The notes: a model not told the origin generated them from the sequence alone. 64,000 nucleotides of DNA from Tridacna crocea (GCA_943736015.1 OX031071.1:31280619-31344618); one strand, 5' to 3'; positions 11,796 through 23,237 are shown, counted from the first letter of the stretch. A program made the numbers and translations.

Positions 11796-12182
11796 TTTCG
11801 GTTTTGACCAAACATTTAGTTATTTTGTAAAAGGTTAGTGCGGAGTTGGGTTGTTTTTTTTTTTTCATTAGTAAATGAATTGTAAAGCAGCAGCTGTTTG
11901 AAGTGAAGTACTATAAGATATCATACTGAACTATACAAAATAATTCTTTTTGAATAATGAAAATATAAATCCCATGCAAATTGATTTCATTTTGCAAAAT
12001 GGAAGTTGTTTTCAGTTTGCAACATGGACATCTTTTGGCAGTATCATGATTTGTAGCATTTTAGTGTTAGATCTACTAGATTCTAGTTCCAAGTCATTAT
12101 AACATATGTATTTTTGTGATAGAGTAATTGAATTTTAAAAATTGCTGATAAAGTGTAGAATCTAAAAAGGTAATTTTGTTTT

Positions 12183-12196
12183 GCCTTTCCGCCCGT
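12183..12196. repeat. Inner end motif of left arm
   Basis: GCCTTTCCGCCCGT is the reverse complement of the outer-end motif at 6637-6650. A second copy is at 18388-18401 in the right arm. Confidence 0.8.
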
Positions 12197-12478
12197 GTTT
12201 AGGCTTTGCCTATTTTCATATTAATAATAGTTTCTCCCTTTGAGTATGTAATTCTCACGATATGTGTAATTCTCACGATATAATTTTATAGCATATTTTA
12301 CGAAAGCGCGCGGGATTATTATACGGGAATTGCTGCAATAGCGGTCAGTAACGCACCGATGTGTTTCATGGCGGTTTCACATCAGTACTGACACAACTTT
12401 CTGTCCAAAGCCACTGACTACTTTTCTCAAATGCATCAGAAGTAATACGCAAAAAATCGCTGGAAATAATGTTCTCCG

Positions 12479-12552
12479 CAATCGGTTTTCAAACCCGCAA
12501 CCTCCAAGTCATGAGTCTGATACGCTAACCACTGAGCTACCCGGCCAGGCTC
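12479..12552 (-). repeat. tRNA-derived SINE head
   Basis: On the - strand GGGTAGCTCAGTGGTTAGCG is a good RNA polymerase III A box and GGGTTTGAAAACC a degenerate B box, about 35 nt apart. It resembles the head of the SINE at 56196-56467 but no SINE body follows. Confidence 0.65.
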
Positions 12553-12699
12553 AGTGCCGCGATACAACTGAAATAATGTTAAAAAGGGTGTTAAACCCTG
12601 AGACATATTGGGGAAACTCGGGATTCTGTAGCAAAGCGTCTGTTTCTTTCAAGTTTTTAAAGTTTCAAAGACTGAGATAATCTAAGTTCAGTAATGAGA

Positions 12700-12771
12700 G
12701 CCGTGATCGTATAATAGTAGGTACTTCGCGTTGTGGCCGCGACATCTCGCGTTCAAATCTTGGTCACGACA
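12700..12771 (+). pseudogene. tRNA-His (GTG)-like sequence, probably a pseudogene
   Basis: The 72-nt sequence starts GCCGTGATCGTATA. It has a perfect 5-bp anticodon stem (TCGCG/CGCGA) around TTGTGGC, giving anticodon GTG, and an acceptor stem with one mismatch (GCCGTGA/TCACGAC). The T stem is poor (TCGCG/CTTGG) and the D loop has ATAATAGTAGG in place of the usual G-rich loop. Working tRNA-His matches this layout closely, so I call it a decayed copy or tRNA-derived retroposon head. Confidence 0.65.
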
Positions 12772-12828
12772 AATCTAAGCTTGTCGCTGTCTCGGCACAG
12801 ATGAACATTTTTTTGCAGCCCTTTTGAT

Positions 12829-13062
12829 TTAACTCATTACCAAACGACAAAATTTTAAGTTTGTCCAAATCGAAAGCATTTGCAGACGTCAAAATAAAAG
12901 TGACTGAAAATTTGAACTTTGTTTTGTGAAGGGTAGAAAACATTGTGGGAAAAGGAGAAAATGCTGGTTAGCAGCATTTTCTCCTTTTCCCACAATGATT
13001 TCTACAGGCTTCCTTCTCAGCGGCGTCAAAAGTAGGGATTACTAGTATGTGGTAATGGGTAA
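12829..13062 (-). mobile_element. TTAA-MITE, full length
   Basis: TTAACTCATTACCAAAC at the left, intact 31-nt hairpin arms around 12945-13008, right end GGTAATGGGTAA with one lost T in the target duplicate. Confidence 0.9.
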
Positions 13063-13229
13063 GGTGTTTTACCCCACTTTCAATACGATTTCAATACTAT
13101 GACAGCATCGGCTGACTTTGTTGATGATTTTTATTGGTTTTCTCACACAAGCAATTTCCTCTCTTTCCTCGTTTATTTGCATATTGTTGAACAAGATGAC
13201 CATGGTGGCCCTGTATCGCTCCACTGGTT

Positions 13230-13312
13230 TTTTATTCCTTTACCACACAAATTTAAGCGTTCATGACCCTGAAAAAGAGGGATTTTGAAAACAATGAACA
13301 ATGTCAGGCAGT
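13230..13312 (+). mobile_element. TTAA-MITE fragment
   Basis: Left portion only: CCTTTACCACACAA followed by GACCCTGAAAAAG and a broken stem. Confidence 0.5.
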
Positions 13313-13793
13313 ACAAGCAGTTTTATTCATTGGCATAAAAGGCAAAATTCTTGGGGGGGAAAAAATCTGAATGACAAAAACCTTACTTTGAATTTAAAAT
13401 TCCACTCATGTGAGCATAACTACTAACATCAAATGAATCACTGTCTGAAAAAAAACATACTTCATGTACAAAAAGTTGGAGATATAGAGTTAGTAAGTTG
13501 CTGATGAAATCTGTGAGAATTGTTGTACATGTCTGTTCATTGCTAAATACATGTATATATATATATCTTTGAATTCTGAACGGAAATATTCAAATTGGAA
13601 TTCGGTTTAGATTTCCTAAATTCCTAAATTAAGTATTCAACCATACTTAATTACCCAATTAAGAAGCATCTTGTTGCTGCTGAAATACATCACAGTCTAA
13701 ATTCCATATTGCCTATCGACCAATCAATCATCTTATTACGGACAACTTTGTTACCTGTGTACATAACTTACTTTTACATTTGGTTCAAAATCT
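13313..13793. other. Non-coding, no feature seen
   Basis: Short (TA)n run at about 13553-13566; otherwise no recognised structure. Confidence 0.5.
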
Positions 13794-14023
13794 TTAACCC
13801 TTTACCACACAATCCCGACTTTTGACAACCCTGAGAAAGAAAACTTTTGAAAACATTTTGGGAAAAGTTAAAAATGCTGGTCACAAGCATTTTTTCTCCT
13901 TTTCCTGCAATGTTTTTTACCCTTCACAAAACGAATTTCAAATTTTCAGTCATTTTTATTTTGTCTTCTGCAAATCCTCAATTCCGAAAAAACCTAAAAT
14001 TTTGTTGTTTGGTTATGAGTTAA
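13794..14023 (+). mobile_element. TTAA-MITE, full length
   Basis: TTAACCCTTTACCACAC to GGTTATGAGTTAA. The hairpin has mismatches on both arms, and part of the right-hand tail (GCTTTCAATTTGGAC) has diverged. Confidence 0.85.
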
Positions 14024-14367
14024 GTCGACCATCTAACCAAAGTTGCATGGAAGTTCTATTATTTTCAGTTTGAAAAGGGCATCTCTGCATTGCAGCACAA
14101 AATCTGTCTAAATGGTCTTGTATCATTAGCAGATGTACTTCATAGTCTGTTTGCAAGATTTCCTGGTCCTCCATTCAGTAAAATAGATTGTAGAATGTCG
14201 TATTCACACAATTCCATAGTTCTCTCCATAGTCGCTCAAAACTATAAAGAAAAAAAAACACATTGTTTTCACATCAAGATCCTTATATAAATGACTTGTT
14301 ATTTAACATTAAGATGTAGTAACCCAACAGGTTACCATTATTTATCCAAAGTTTCTTTTCATTTTTG

Positions 14368-14626
14368 CTGAACTCTTTACCAAGCAAACAAAATTTTGGA
14401 CTGGTCCGAATTGAAAGCATTTGCAGATGACAAATTCAATTACACAAGTTAGGATGTTTTCTTTAAAAGTTTAGAAACCATGGTGGGAAAAGGAGAAAAT
14501 GCTTGTTACCAGAATCTTTTCTACCGTTCCCAAATCAGATTACAATATTTGAGTCACATTTATTGTCATCTGCAAATGCTTTCCATTTGGACTAGTCCAA
14601 AATTTTGTTGTTTGGTAAAGAGTTAA
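14368..14626. mobile_element. Symmetrical TTAA-MITE variant
   Basis: Both outer quarters are the GCATTTGCAGA / TCTGCAAATGC side, so this copy has two like halves facing each other. A partial hairpin remains in the middle. It probably arose by template switching across the central stem. Confidence 0.7.
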
Positions 14627-15136
14627 GGCATTGCCCATTTTGCAGTTTATGGTACAGCATTCCGGGTCAAATTTCTGTGACCCCTGTACATATTTGATAA
14701 AACTTCAAACTATTCTTATAGTCTAACCAATTTCAGTTATAAGTACCCTTGATATAACATTCATTCCATTAAGCCCTTTTTGTATTTGTAATTTTGGTTT
14801 ATATTTTGCATGGAAGTCTCTCTGGATTGGATGAAGACAGACAGATTTTGTATATATTATATTCACATTGGGGAATGCAAGATAGCTAAATCTCTAATAC
14901 ATGTAGCTCACTTTGCACTTCCTGCTGAGGTGACTAATAAGAGCACCACTTGTGGGTGCCAACACTGGGCTGCAGTTACTTGACTTTCAGTAATAATTTG
15001 AACTGTAGGGGTATAATTTTGTCAAAAATATTTTGAATTGTCTACTTTAATGGCATATGTTCTTCTTTTGATAGTTATCAACCATGCCCAGTTTCAAGTA
15101 AATACCTTCAATACTCACAGAGATATTACATAGTGT
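14627..15136. other. Non-coding, Pearl-like debris
   Basis: TGCTGAGGTGACTAATAAGAG and nearby text resemble end sequences of the Pearl-like elements; no complete element and no gene. Confidence 0.4.
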
Positions 15137-15392
15137 AACAATAGGGCCATTGGCCCTGGAACGCTCACCTTAGACTGTAGCTTATGAGTGAAATTCAATT
15201 CTTTGAACAACTTTGGTAGAGTTTCACCAAAGGAACATCCCTGCCAAGGGTCATCAGGATTGGCCCAGTGGCTTAGGAGAAGATGTTTAAAGAAATTGTT
15301 GGCGGACGATGGATGCTGGACGACGGATGACTGACGCCAGACATAGGGCAATCACAATAGCTCACTTTTAGCACTTTGTGCTAAGGTGAGCT
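15137..15392 (-). mobile_element. Minimal Pearl-like element without tandem core
   Basis: The left end AACAATAGGGCCATTGGCCC forms the palindromic terminus; the right end reads CTTTGTGCTAAGGTGAGC. These are the same two ends that enclose the long tandem core of 57977-59800, here only about 256 bp apart. It has GACGACGGATG-type repeats near one end, as in the larger copies. Confidence 0.7.
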
Positions 15393-16079
15393 AACAAATA
15401 TCAAAGCTATATACCTTCCAGTTTCAGAGAAGAATTTTAAAATTTCCTTCTTACACCAAAGTTATGTTTGTCAACACTAGCTATTAAATAACATGCAATT
15501 ATAAACAAATACATACCTTTGACTATGTACACCGAGTCCTGCAATAAATGGTTTGTTTTGGAATCCCCTCATTCTAAGCATATATTCTCGCACATGGACA
15601 TTTTCACCACCTTATCAGATCAAACTCTGTGTTTCAAAATGTCAGTCTGTACAGCCTCCAGGAAAGCATTTAGGACATTTATTGTTGTTCACTTTTAAAA
15701 AGACTGGCATTCTTGGGAATCCACTTATTCCTCCATGAATATACATTGAGTTAGTACCTGGATGGATGACCAGGCCAATGAATGGATGTTACAATGTAAC
15801 ACTAAAGAGATTGCCAGAAAGTGCTAGGTAGTATTATCTCTGTTTAGCTCTTCTCATTACAAGGTGCCCAAGGGGAGCCTGTGTCTGTTGCCCATTGGTC
15901 ATTAATTACTAAAGAATGATTAGGATCATCTCCCTAACTCCAAGGCCAATTATATAATCAACCGGTATTTGCAGAAATGTAACTCTGGAGGTCCTCTTCA
16001 AAACATAGTTCACAGAATTGAATTCCTTGAAAAACTCTAGCTTTCAAAGAAGTTCTCCTTCAAATCTAAACACAATTGT
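15393..16079. other. Non-coding, no gene seen
   Basis: Includes a short segment (about 15395-15470) like Pearl core sequence; nothing else recognised. Confidence 0.4.
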
Positions 16080-16302
16080 TTAACCCTTTACCAAACAATC
16101 CTTGGTTTTTACGACCCTGAGGTAGAAGCCTTTTGAAAACATTGTGGCAAAAGGAGAAAATGCTGGTAACAAGCATTTTCTTCTTTTCGCTAAATGTTTT
16201 CAACCCTGCTGGAAACAAATTTCAATTTTTGATTTACCTTTATTTTGTCATCTGCTTCCAATTTGGACTGGTAAAAAAATTTGTTGTTTGGTAAAGGGTT
16301 AA
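16080..16302 (+). mobile_element. TTAA-MITE, full length
   Basis: TTAACCCTTTACCAAAC to GGTAAAGGGTTAA with a mildly mutated stem. It belongs to the CCCTGCTGGAAACAAATTTC sub-type also seen at 24653 and 62822. Confidence 0.9.
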
Positions 16303-16457
16303 CCAACTAGAAACTATATTGACCCTTAACAAGCTATGACTTTTTAGACTGGATGAGTTTGATGGTTGTGAACCTCTTTTTCACACAACATGACTCCAAA
16401 CCTCATCTATCTTTATCAGAGGCTTTGATCCATTTTCTACAATACTTCTAAATCTAA

Positions 16458-16684
16458 TTCTACTCTTTACCACACAATCCTGACTTTTAATGACCTTAAG
16501 AAAGATGCCCTTTGAAAACATTGTGGGAAAAGGAGAAAGTGCTGGTAACCAGCATTTTCTCCTTTTCCTACAATTTTTTCAACCCTTCCAAAAACAAATT
16601 TAAGTTTTTCAGTCATGTTTGATATATCCTCTACAAGTGCTTTCAATTTGGACAAGCCTAAAATATTGTCGTTTGGAAATCAGT
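16458..16684 (+). mobile_element. TTAA-MITE, near full length
   Basis: Starts CTACTCTTTACCACAC; near-perfect hairpin; the right TIR has decayed to GGAAATCAGTTGC. Confidence 0.8.
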
Positions 16685-17600
16685 TGCATGCAAATTTATG
16701 TCAAGAGAAGAGATATTAAAGAACAGATAATGATTTATAATAATGTTACTTGTCAGGTTTACCTATAAATTCTGATTTCCATCAATATACCAAAATGCCT
16801 GAGGGCCTCTCATGCTATATGTCCTGCTCTGTACACAGGCAGTCAAGAACAGTCCTCTAGAAAGCACTCTTTCTGGGTCTGCATTTCTGACAGCAATTCT
16901 TATTCTGCATTCCTTCAGACAGCGCTTTTCGGCGATCATCATACTGGAAACTGTTAGGTAGCTAATATTGGAATACTCTTGCACTATACTTTTAACCCTT
17001 TCATCAAGAGTTCACTGTCTAAAATTTCACTCCGTGTTTCAAATGTTAAAATTGTGATCAGCGAGGTCGTCTCTCAATAGTCCGGTAATCCAGTGATTCG
17101 TGTACGTTTACAAATTAGCTGAGACGGGAGTGAGACACTTAGATCCATGACTATTTAGACCCCTTAAAATATTGATTTTTGGGTGACAACTAGACTGGTT
17201 ACCGCCCTTGATACACTATGTGTATAGGTATACAACGGTGGCCAGTTCAGGTGACAACTAGACCCCTTTGAGACATTTTGACCCCTTAACACTGGAGACA
17301 CTTAGACCCCTATTTTCATTTTTGGGACATAGATCGTTTTTGGTCTTTTTTTAATCATTGTTGTTTAATTTACCTCTATTTAAAAAAGAATTAGAATTTG
17401 TTTTTCAATTCACATCTTTATGAAAATTAGGTGTATTTTTTTTATAAATAGTTCTTGCAGTTACCTGGCTTTTTTTTATTGTTCGTTTAACTGTATTTTC
17501 CAATTCACACCTTTATGAAATATTGTTGGATTTTTTTATTGTTGTTTAATTTACCTGTATTTTCCCATTCACATCTTTATGAAAAAGATCATAGAAATAA
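16685..17600. other. Non-coding with a diverged 70-80-bp tandem repeat
   Basis: CACATCTTTATGAAA followed by TTTTTTATTGTTGTTTAATTTACCTGTATTTTCCAATTC recurs three times between about 17340 and 17585. No gene was recognised. Confidence 0.5.
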
Positions 17601-17686
17601 CAAATTGGATTTGGGAAAGTTAGACAGCACTGTGGGAAGAGGAGAAGATCCTGCTTATCAGCATTTTCTCCTATACTAACTATGAT

Positions 17687-17830
17687 TTAACCCATTACCA
17701 CACAATCCCTACTTTTGACGACCCTGTGAAAGAAGCCTTTACAAAACATTGTGGGAAAAGGAGAAAATGCTGGTAACCAGCATTTTCTCCTTTTCCCACA
17801 ATGTTTTCTACCCTTCACAAAATTTCAACT
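17687..17830 (+). mobile_element. TTAA-MITE truncated on the right
   Basis: TTAACCCATTACCACAC, a fully intact 31-nt hairpin and CCCTTCACAAAA, then unrelated sequence. A small piece of another copy (stem only) lies just upstream at about 17615-17680. Confidence 0.8.
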
Positions 17831-17905
17831 TACAAATCTAAAATTTGAAAGCTGTTGTACAATATAAAAATATTTTCTTTTTTTTTTCATGACTGAGAAG
17901 TTCTC

Positions 17906-18118
17906 CTTAAACCCTTTAACCACATAATCCTGACTCCAAAAGATCCTGAGGGTGAGGGTTTTTAAAAACATGAGAAAAGGAGAAAATGCTTGCAGCCAGC
18001 ATTGTCTCCTTTTCCCACAATGTTTTCAACCCTTTTAGAGGCATATTGTATCATTTTAACCACATTTAACTTATTGTCTGCAAATGCTTTCAATGTGGAC
18101 GATTCCAAAATTTTATTA
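17906..18118 (+). mobile_element. TTAA-MITE, right TIR lost
   Basis: CCCTTTAACCACATAATCC at the left; hairpin with a shortened 5' arm; ends in CCAAAATTTTATTATT without the terminal GGTAA. Confidence 0.7.
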
Positions 18119-18784
18119 TTTTTATTTTTATTTGATTTATTAATGACGACTGAAGGATTGAAAAGAGATATAGATAGAAAGAAAGAAGGGTGGATAGATA
18201 AATACTAAGAGCATTTATAAATTCAAATGATGAAAAAAGGGATATCCCTTGGTATCAATTTATTGTCCTTATCTTATCTATCCCCAGTCAAAAGTGTTAA
18301 TTGGATCATGAAACATCCTTTCAGAGATCCCTTAACTCTTTCTGCCTCAACCTTTACTATTAATATGAAAATAGGCAAAGCCTAAACACGGGCGGAAAGG
18401 CAAAACAAAATTACCTTTTTAGATTCTACACTTTATCAGCAATTTTTAAAATTCAATTACTCTATCACAAAAATACATATGTTATAATGACTTGGAACTA
18501 GAATCTAGTAGATCTAACACTGAAATCCTACTGATACTGTCAAAAAATGTCCATGTTGCAAACTGAAAACAACTTCCATTTTGCAAAATGAAATTAATTT
18601 GCATGGGATTTATATTTTCATTATTTAAAAAGAATTATTTTGTATAGTTCAGTATGATATCTTATAGTACTTCAAACAGCTGCTGCTTTACAATTCATTT
18701 ACTAATGAATAAAAAACAACTCCGCACTAACCTTTTACAAAATAACTAAATGTTAGACTGGTCAAAATCGAAAGCATTAACAGC

Positions 18785-18972
18785 TAATCCTTTGCCACTC
18801 TACAAAATTTCAGACTTGTCTGAATTGAAAGCATTTGCAGATGACAGTTTCAGTTTGGCTCATAAAAAATATTTTTCTTTGATTGGGTACAAAACATTGT
18901 GGAAAAAGGAGACAATACTGGTAACTAGCATTCTCTTTCAGGGGCATTGAAAGTATCATAGTGTGGTAAAGG
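18785..18972 (-). mobile_element. TTAA-MITE with reduced hairpin
   Basis: Right-arm counterpart of 11590-11795; here the remaining stem is ACATTGTGGAAAAAGGAG plus a short mate. Confidence 0.7.
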
Positions 18973-19032
18973 GATATTATGTGGCTCCATTAACTTGCAG
19001 TAGAAAAAATTGTTTGACAAGGTAAAGCACTG

Positions 19033-19095
19033 TTTAACCCTTTCCCAAACAACAAAATTTTGGACTAAACCAAATTGGGAAAGTCTGCAGATCAG
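19033..19095 (-). mobile_element. Terminal fragment of a TTAA-MITE
   Basis: TTAACCCTTTCCCAAACAAC and about 45 further bases; counterpart of 11478-11533. Confidence 0.6.
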
Positions 19096-19480
19096 AAATT
19101 AAATGCACCACACATGATTATTTTCTGTTTTTAATACATGAGTAGCTGTGATCATGTAAAACTGTATTTGGGTTATGACAAATCCTTTTGTTTTAGATCA
19201 CATGATAGCAATATTGTAAATTTGTCTTTTTGACCAACCATGTCTATGTGCCTTCTATTACTTTTGAACCAGGACATGATATTTTCAGATACCTTCAGGG
19301 TTGTGCCAACATGGGACTTTGAGTTAAACAGGCAAGGGCAAGGTTGAAAAAGTAATAGGACATGTTTAAGATAAAAATCTATTAGCCAACTTTCTTTTTC
19401 TTTCATAGATTGCATTTTTTTGTTCTTAAATAATACATAGAATTATGCAGACCAATGCATTTCTAGTTATTAAAGTTTAA

Positions 19481-19707
19481 CCCTTTACTACACAATCCCT
19501 ACTTTTGACACCCCTGAGAAGGAAGCCTTTAGAAAACATTGTAGGAAAAGGAGAAAATGCTGGTAACCAGCATTTTCTCCTTTTCCCACAATGTTTTCTT
19601 CCCTTCACAAAACAAATTTCAAATTTATAGTCACTTTTATTTTGTCGTCTGCAAAATTTAATGCTTTCAACTTGGATAAGCCTAAAATTTTGCCATTTGG
19701 TAATGGG
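19481..19707 (+). mobile_element. TTAA-MITE, reference copy, inserted after the duplication
   Basis: Length is 227 bp between TTAA at 19477-19480 and 19708-19711. It begins CCCTTTACTACAC and ends GGTAATGGG, giving roughly 14-bp TIRs. The centre is an inverted repeat of two 31-nt arms around a 3-nt loop (arm tip AATGCTGG/CCAGCATT). The sides outside the hairpin are unrelated to each other. TTAA duplication with CCC ends fits the piggyBac superfamily. The left arm has the unoccupied site at 11087-11090, so this insertion is younger than the inverted duplication. Non-autonomous: no coding capacity. Confidence 0.95.
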
Positions 19708-19939
19708 TTAACTCATTTCATTACTGTTCACTCTGTACAGGTAAAATACAGAGCTACCACTCACAATGGGCCAGGATGCATCACAAACTAGATCTTTTAG
19801 CACATATGAGAAATAATCTGCAATGATTCTATTTGTTTTGGAACGTTGGAAAAGGAGTAGTTGCTTTTGACAATTACATTACATGTACCTCCTTTTGCAG
19901 CATTTTTACAATATTCTGCGGTTGAAGTCTATTAACCCT

Positions 19940-20170
19940 TTAACCCATTACCAAACAATAATATTTTAGACTTGTCTAAATCAAAAGCATTTGCAGACAA
20001 CAAAATAAAAGTGAATGAAAATTTGAAATTTGTTTTGGGAAGGGTAGAAAACATTGTGGGAAATGGAGAAAATGCTGGTTACCAGCATTTTCTCCTTTTC
20101 CCACAATGATTTCTAAAGGTTTCTTTCTCAGGGTTGTCAAAAGTAGGGATTGTGTGGTAATGGGTTCAGC
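19940..20170 (-). mobile_element. TTAA-MITE, complete hairpin
   Basis: TTAACCCATTACCAAAC to GGTAATGGGTTC. It keeps both stem arms where the left-arm copy at 10668-10865 has lost one. The terminal TTAA has changed to TTCA. Confidence 0.9.
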
Positions 20171-20174
20171 AAAA

Positions 20175-20374
20175 TCCCAGACCCTAAGGAAGATGGCTCT
20201 TGAAAACATTGTGTGAAAAGAAGAAATTGCTGGTAATCAGCATTTTCTCCTTTTCTTACACTGTTCTCTGCCCATCCCAAAACAAATTTCAGTTGTCGAG
20301 TTTAATCTATTTTGATGTTTGCAGTTGGTTTCAGTTTGAACAAGACTATAATTTTCCATATGGTAAAGAGTTAA
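20175..20374 (+). mobile_element. TTAA-MITE missing its proximal end
   Basis: Counterpart of 10461-10650; ends GGTAAAGAGTTAA. It abuts the preceding copy without an intact end between them. Confidence 0.75.
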
Positions 20375-20980
20375 GCTATAATTGTGTAAAGAGTGATTTG
20401 CAACACAGCTAACAAAAGTATTTGTGAGAAAAGGGACTACAGTGTGTTCTTTTTAATGTATATTCAAGCAAATGCTCCTTTTACCATACAGTTTTGAATA
20501 GGGTTTTAAAAGAAGGTCCAATTCGACTAATGGTATAGTTAGTGGCTAATTAGTCTATAATCACTTTCACTTCACAAACTCTCTGGTAGTTGACTGTTTC
20601 TTTATCTAGCCTCCAGAATGTTCAAACTTGTAATTTTATGCAAGCACCTGAAAGAAATAAAAATTTTGAATTATTAGAGAAGCAGCATGTAATTGTGTAA
20701 AGCTCATGGTTGTCTGTGAGCTTCTCCTTATGTTTACCTGCTTAAAGAAAAAAAAACAAAGTTTTTTCTGGTGTAGATATATCTCATTACATATTTCACA
20801 TAAGTGAGCATATTCTACATATATTTTCAGAGATTAAGATTTCTTGACCGTTATTTTTCTTTTTACTTTGGTCAAAGAAAATTCCAGTTAAACTGGATTT
20901 TCTAAATAAAAATGTCTGAGGCACATTTTTTCAAGGCATAGTTTGTAAAAAATGTATCGTTCGGGCAAAAGAAACACTAT
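20375..20980. other. Non-coding part of right arm
   Basis: Matches 9855-10455 in inverted orientation; no gene or element recognised. Confidence 0.5.
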
Positions 20981-20984
20981 CCCA

Positions 20985-21196
20985 AGTGAAAAGATTTGCA
21001 CATATCCAAGTTGAAAGCATCTTTAGGCGACAAATTAAAAAATGATACCAATGAGCTAAAGTTCCTTAGTTTAAAAAAATGTTGTGGTAATGGAGAAATT
21101 AATAGTAATAAGCGATTCTCCTTTACCTACAATGTCTTCAAAGACTTTTTTCCCCAGTTTCAATAAAACCAGGGATTGTTTGATGAAGGATTAATG
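20985..21196 (-). mobile_element. Decayed TTAA-MITE
   Basis: Counterpart of 9640-9850, equally eroded, ending TTTGATGAAGGATTAA. Confidence 0.6.
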
Positions 21197-21406
21197 CTTC
21201 TCTGTGATCCTTTTTACCAAACAAGTCATATCATGATTATGGATCCATAAAACCAATTTTGTCTACCAACTGAATAAATCAGATAGCAGAATGGTCCGTT
21301 GATATGCTGAAAATTGACTGATAGCAAAACGTTTCAACCCAGGTCAGCCTGCGGGGACTGCACAGACTGTGTAGGCTGACCTTGGTCGATACTTTTAGCA
21401 GATGCA

Positions 21407-21634
21407 TTAACTCTTTATCACACAATATCGACTTTTAATGACCCAGAGAAAGAAAACCTTTGAAAACATTGTGGGAAAAGGAGAAAATGCTGGTAGCCAG
21501 GATTTCCTCCTTTCCCACAATGTTTTATACACTACACAAATCAGTTTTCATTGTTTGATTCACATTTATTTTGTTGTCTGCAAATGCTTTCAATTTGGAC
21601 CAATACAAAATTTTGCAGTTTGGTAAAGGGTTAA
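21407..21634 (+). mobile_element. TTAA-MITE, full length
   Basis: Counterpart of 9199-9426; TTAACTCTTTATCACAC to GGTAAAGGGTTAA. Confidence 0.9.
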
Positions 21635-22741
21635 TCCCCCTTTTCAGACAGCATGGTTAAAATACCATGGATAAGTATAAACAATACATGTACTGCCAAA
21701 ACCTAGCAGCTCAATGCATACTAGTATAAATTTAACTTTTCTACTGCAAATTGGAATTACTTGTAAAATACTGATCGTGCTAAACAAATAAAATGGATAT
21801 TCTACATCTCAACTAAAGCTGCATATACTGTGATTTCAAAGCTGTTTTTCCATAATATTTAGCAAAGAAGCAAACTGTGGATTCAAGATAAAACTGCTCA
21901 TTTTGAACTTTCTGCATTAGCAATGCAATCTGAGTGTAGCCCTTCAAAGGTTGAATAAGGCGACAGTCATTTTTCAGTCGTGAAATCTGTCTACCTTCAT
22001 GAGATAGAAAATAACGTCACTGTAACTATTTGAATGTTATCCCACATAACCCACATGTAAAACTGATCATGTGACATCCCCAAACAGGCCTTTGCAAATC
22101 ATTTCTATGGTAAATTCTTCACTATAATTTATGACAAAATTTGGGATTTGTCAAAATTGAATTAATTTGCTGAAAATAAATTTCTTTCTATCCTTTCAAT
22201 GACAAAACCAATTGTTTGAGGCATATTTGTCACCTGCAAATGCTTTCCAGTTGAACCAATCTGATTCTAGAAAAGGAGTAAACATGCACTAATTTTTCAG
22301 CCATTTTAAATCATTTCATATTTATTTTATACTTGTATTTTTATACTAAATATTGTCCAAAACTGTTTGAAGGTTGCACAGATTATGTCGGAGAGAAAAT
22401 GCATTTTATTTTCTTGCAGTCATCAAAGAAACGACTGCTGTCATCTCTGGTTTTAAATCAAAGATAAATCCCTCATCCCTTACAAGTTACAACAATATAT
22501 ATTGGTATTTTATCTGTTTACATGACTTACTTCTGAATCATTCTTACCTCTGTCAAGTTTCAACAGCATTTTTGTCACTTCATGGAAATACAATTCTATA
22601 AATTCTGTCATACTTCTCTTTCATATGTGTTAGCTGTTACCATTATATGTCTGAAATAATGTTGAAATGGCATAAAACACTTTTAAAGAAATGTCATACT
22701 AGATCTATATTCAATGATGTTGAAAATGGCATAACACACTG
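21635..22741. other. Non-coding part of right arm
   Basis: Inverted match of 8092-9198; small open frames here are not conserved as frames and no gene is supported. Confidence 0.5.
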
Positions 22742-22967
22742 TTAACTCTTTACCAAATGACAAAATTGTAGACAGCCAAAACTGAATGTATTTGCAGACA
22801 ACAAAATAAATGTTGCTCAAAAATTGAAATTTGTTTTGGGAAGAGTACAAAATATTGTGAGAAAAGAAGAAAATGCTGGTTACCAGCATTTTCTCCTTTG
22901 CCACAATGTTTTCAAAAGGCTTTTTCCCGGGGATGTGAAAAGTCGTGATTGTGTGGTAAAGAGTTAA
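22742..22967 (-). mobile_element. TTAA-MITE, full length
   Basis: Counterpart of 7865-8091, with TTAA at both ends. The hairpin mates differ slightly from those in the other arm. Confidence 0.9.
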
Positions 22968-23237
22968 AAAAAGTCATACCAGATCTAGATATATATTCAG
23001 TCATGAGATATTGAAGTTTGGGGTGGCTTTGAAAATCAAAAAATATCATTTCATCAACCTGGGCTACTTATAAAATTATTTTGAGATCAACAAAATTCAA
23101 GACATGGCTTTTTTTCCCCTGCCTCTGCATCCTTATTGAAAACATCGTGACAAAGGAGAAAATAGTAGGCCTATCTGTACTTGTCACAATGTTTTTATTT
23201 GTAGACATTCAGATTGGTGCAGATGTAAACTCTTAAC

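Larger units (their letters stand above)
6632..12226. repeat. Left arm of a 5.6-kb inverted repeat
   Basis: Reverse complementary to 18358-24196 over its whole length, with scattered substitutions and a few indels. Both outer and inner ends of the arm carry the motif ACGGGCGGAAAGGC in inverted orientation relative to each other (6637-6650 and 12183-12196). At the outer end that motif is part of a GC-rich hairpin (6637-6673). The arm therefore resembles a copy of an element with short inverted ends, although homology continues about 30 bp beyond the inner motif. Older MITEs are shared with the other arm, so they predate the duplication. Confidence 0.9.
12227..18357. other. 6.1-kb spacer between the inverted arms
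   Basis: Non-coding, unique relative to the arms. It contains a SINE head, a tRNA-His-like sequence, a short Pearl-like element and at least nine MITE copies. No supported gene was found in it. The two junctions share only the ATTAATA at the end of the arms. Confidence 0.7.
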
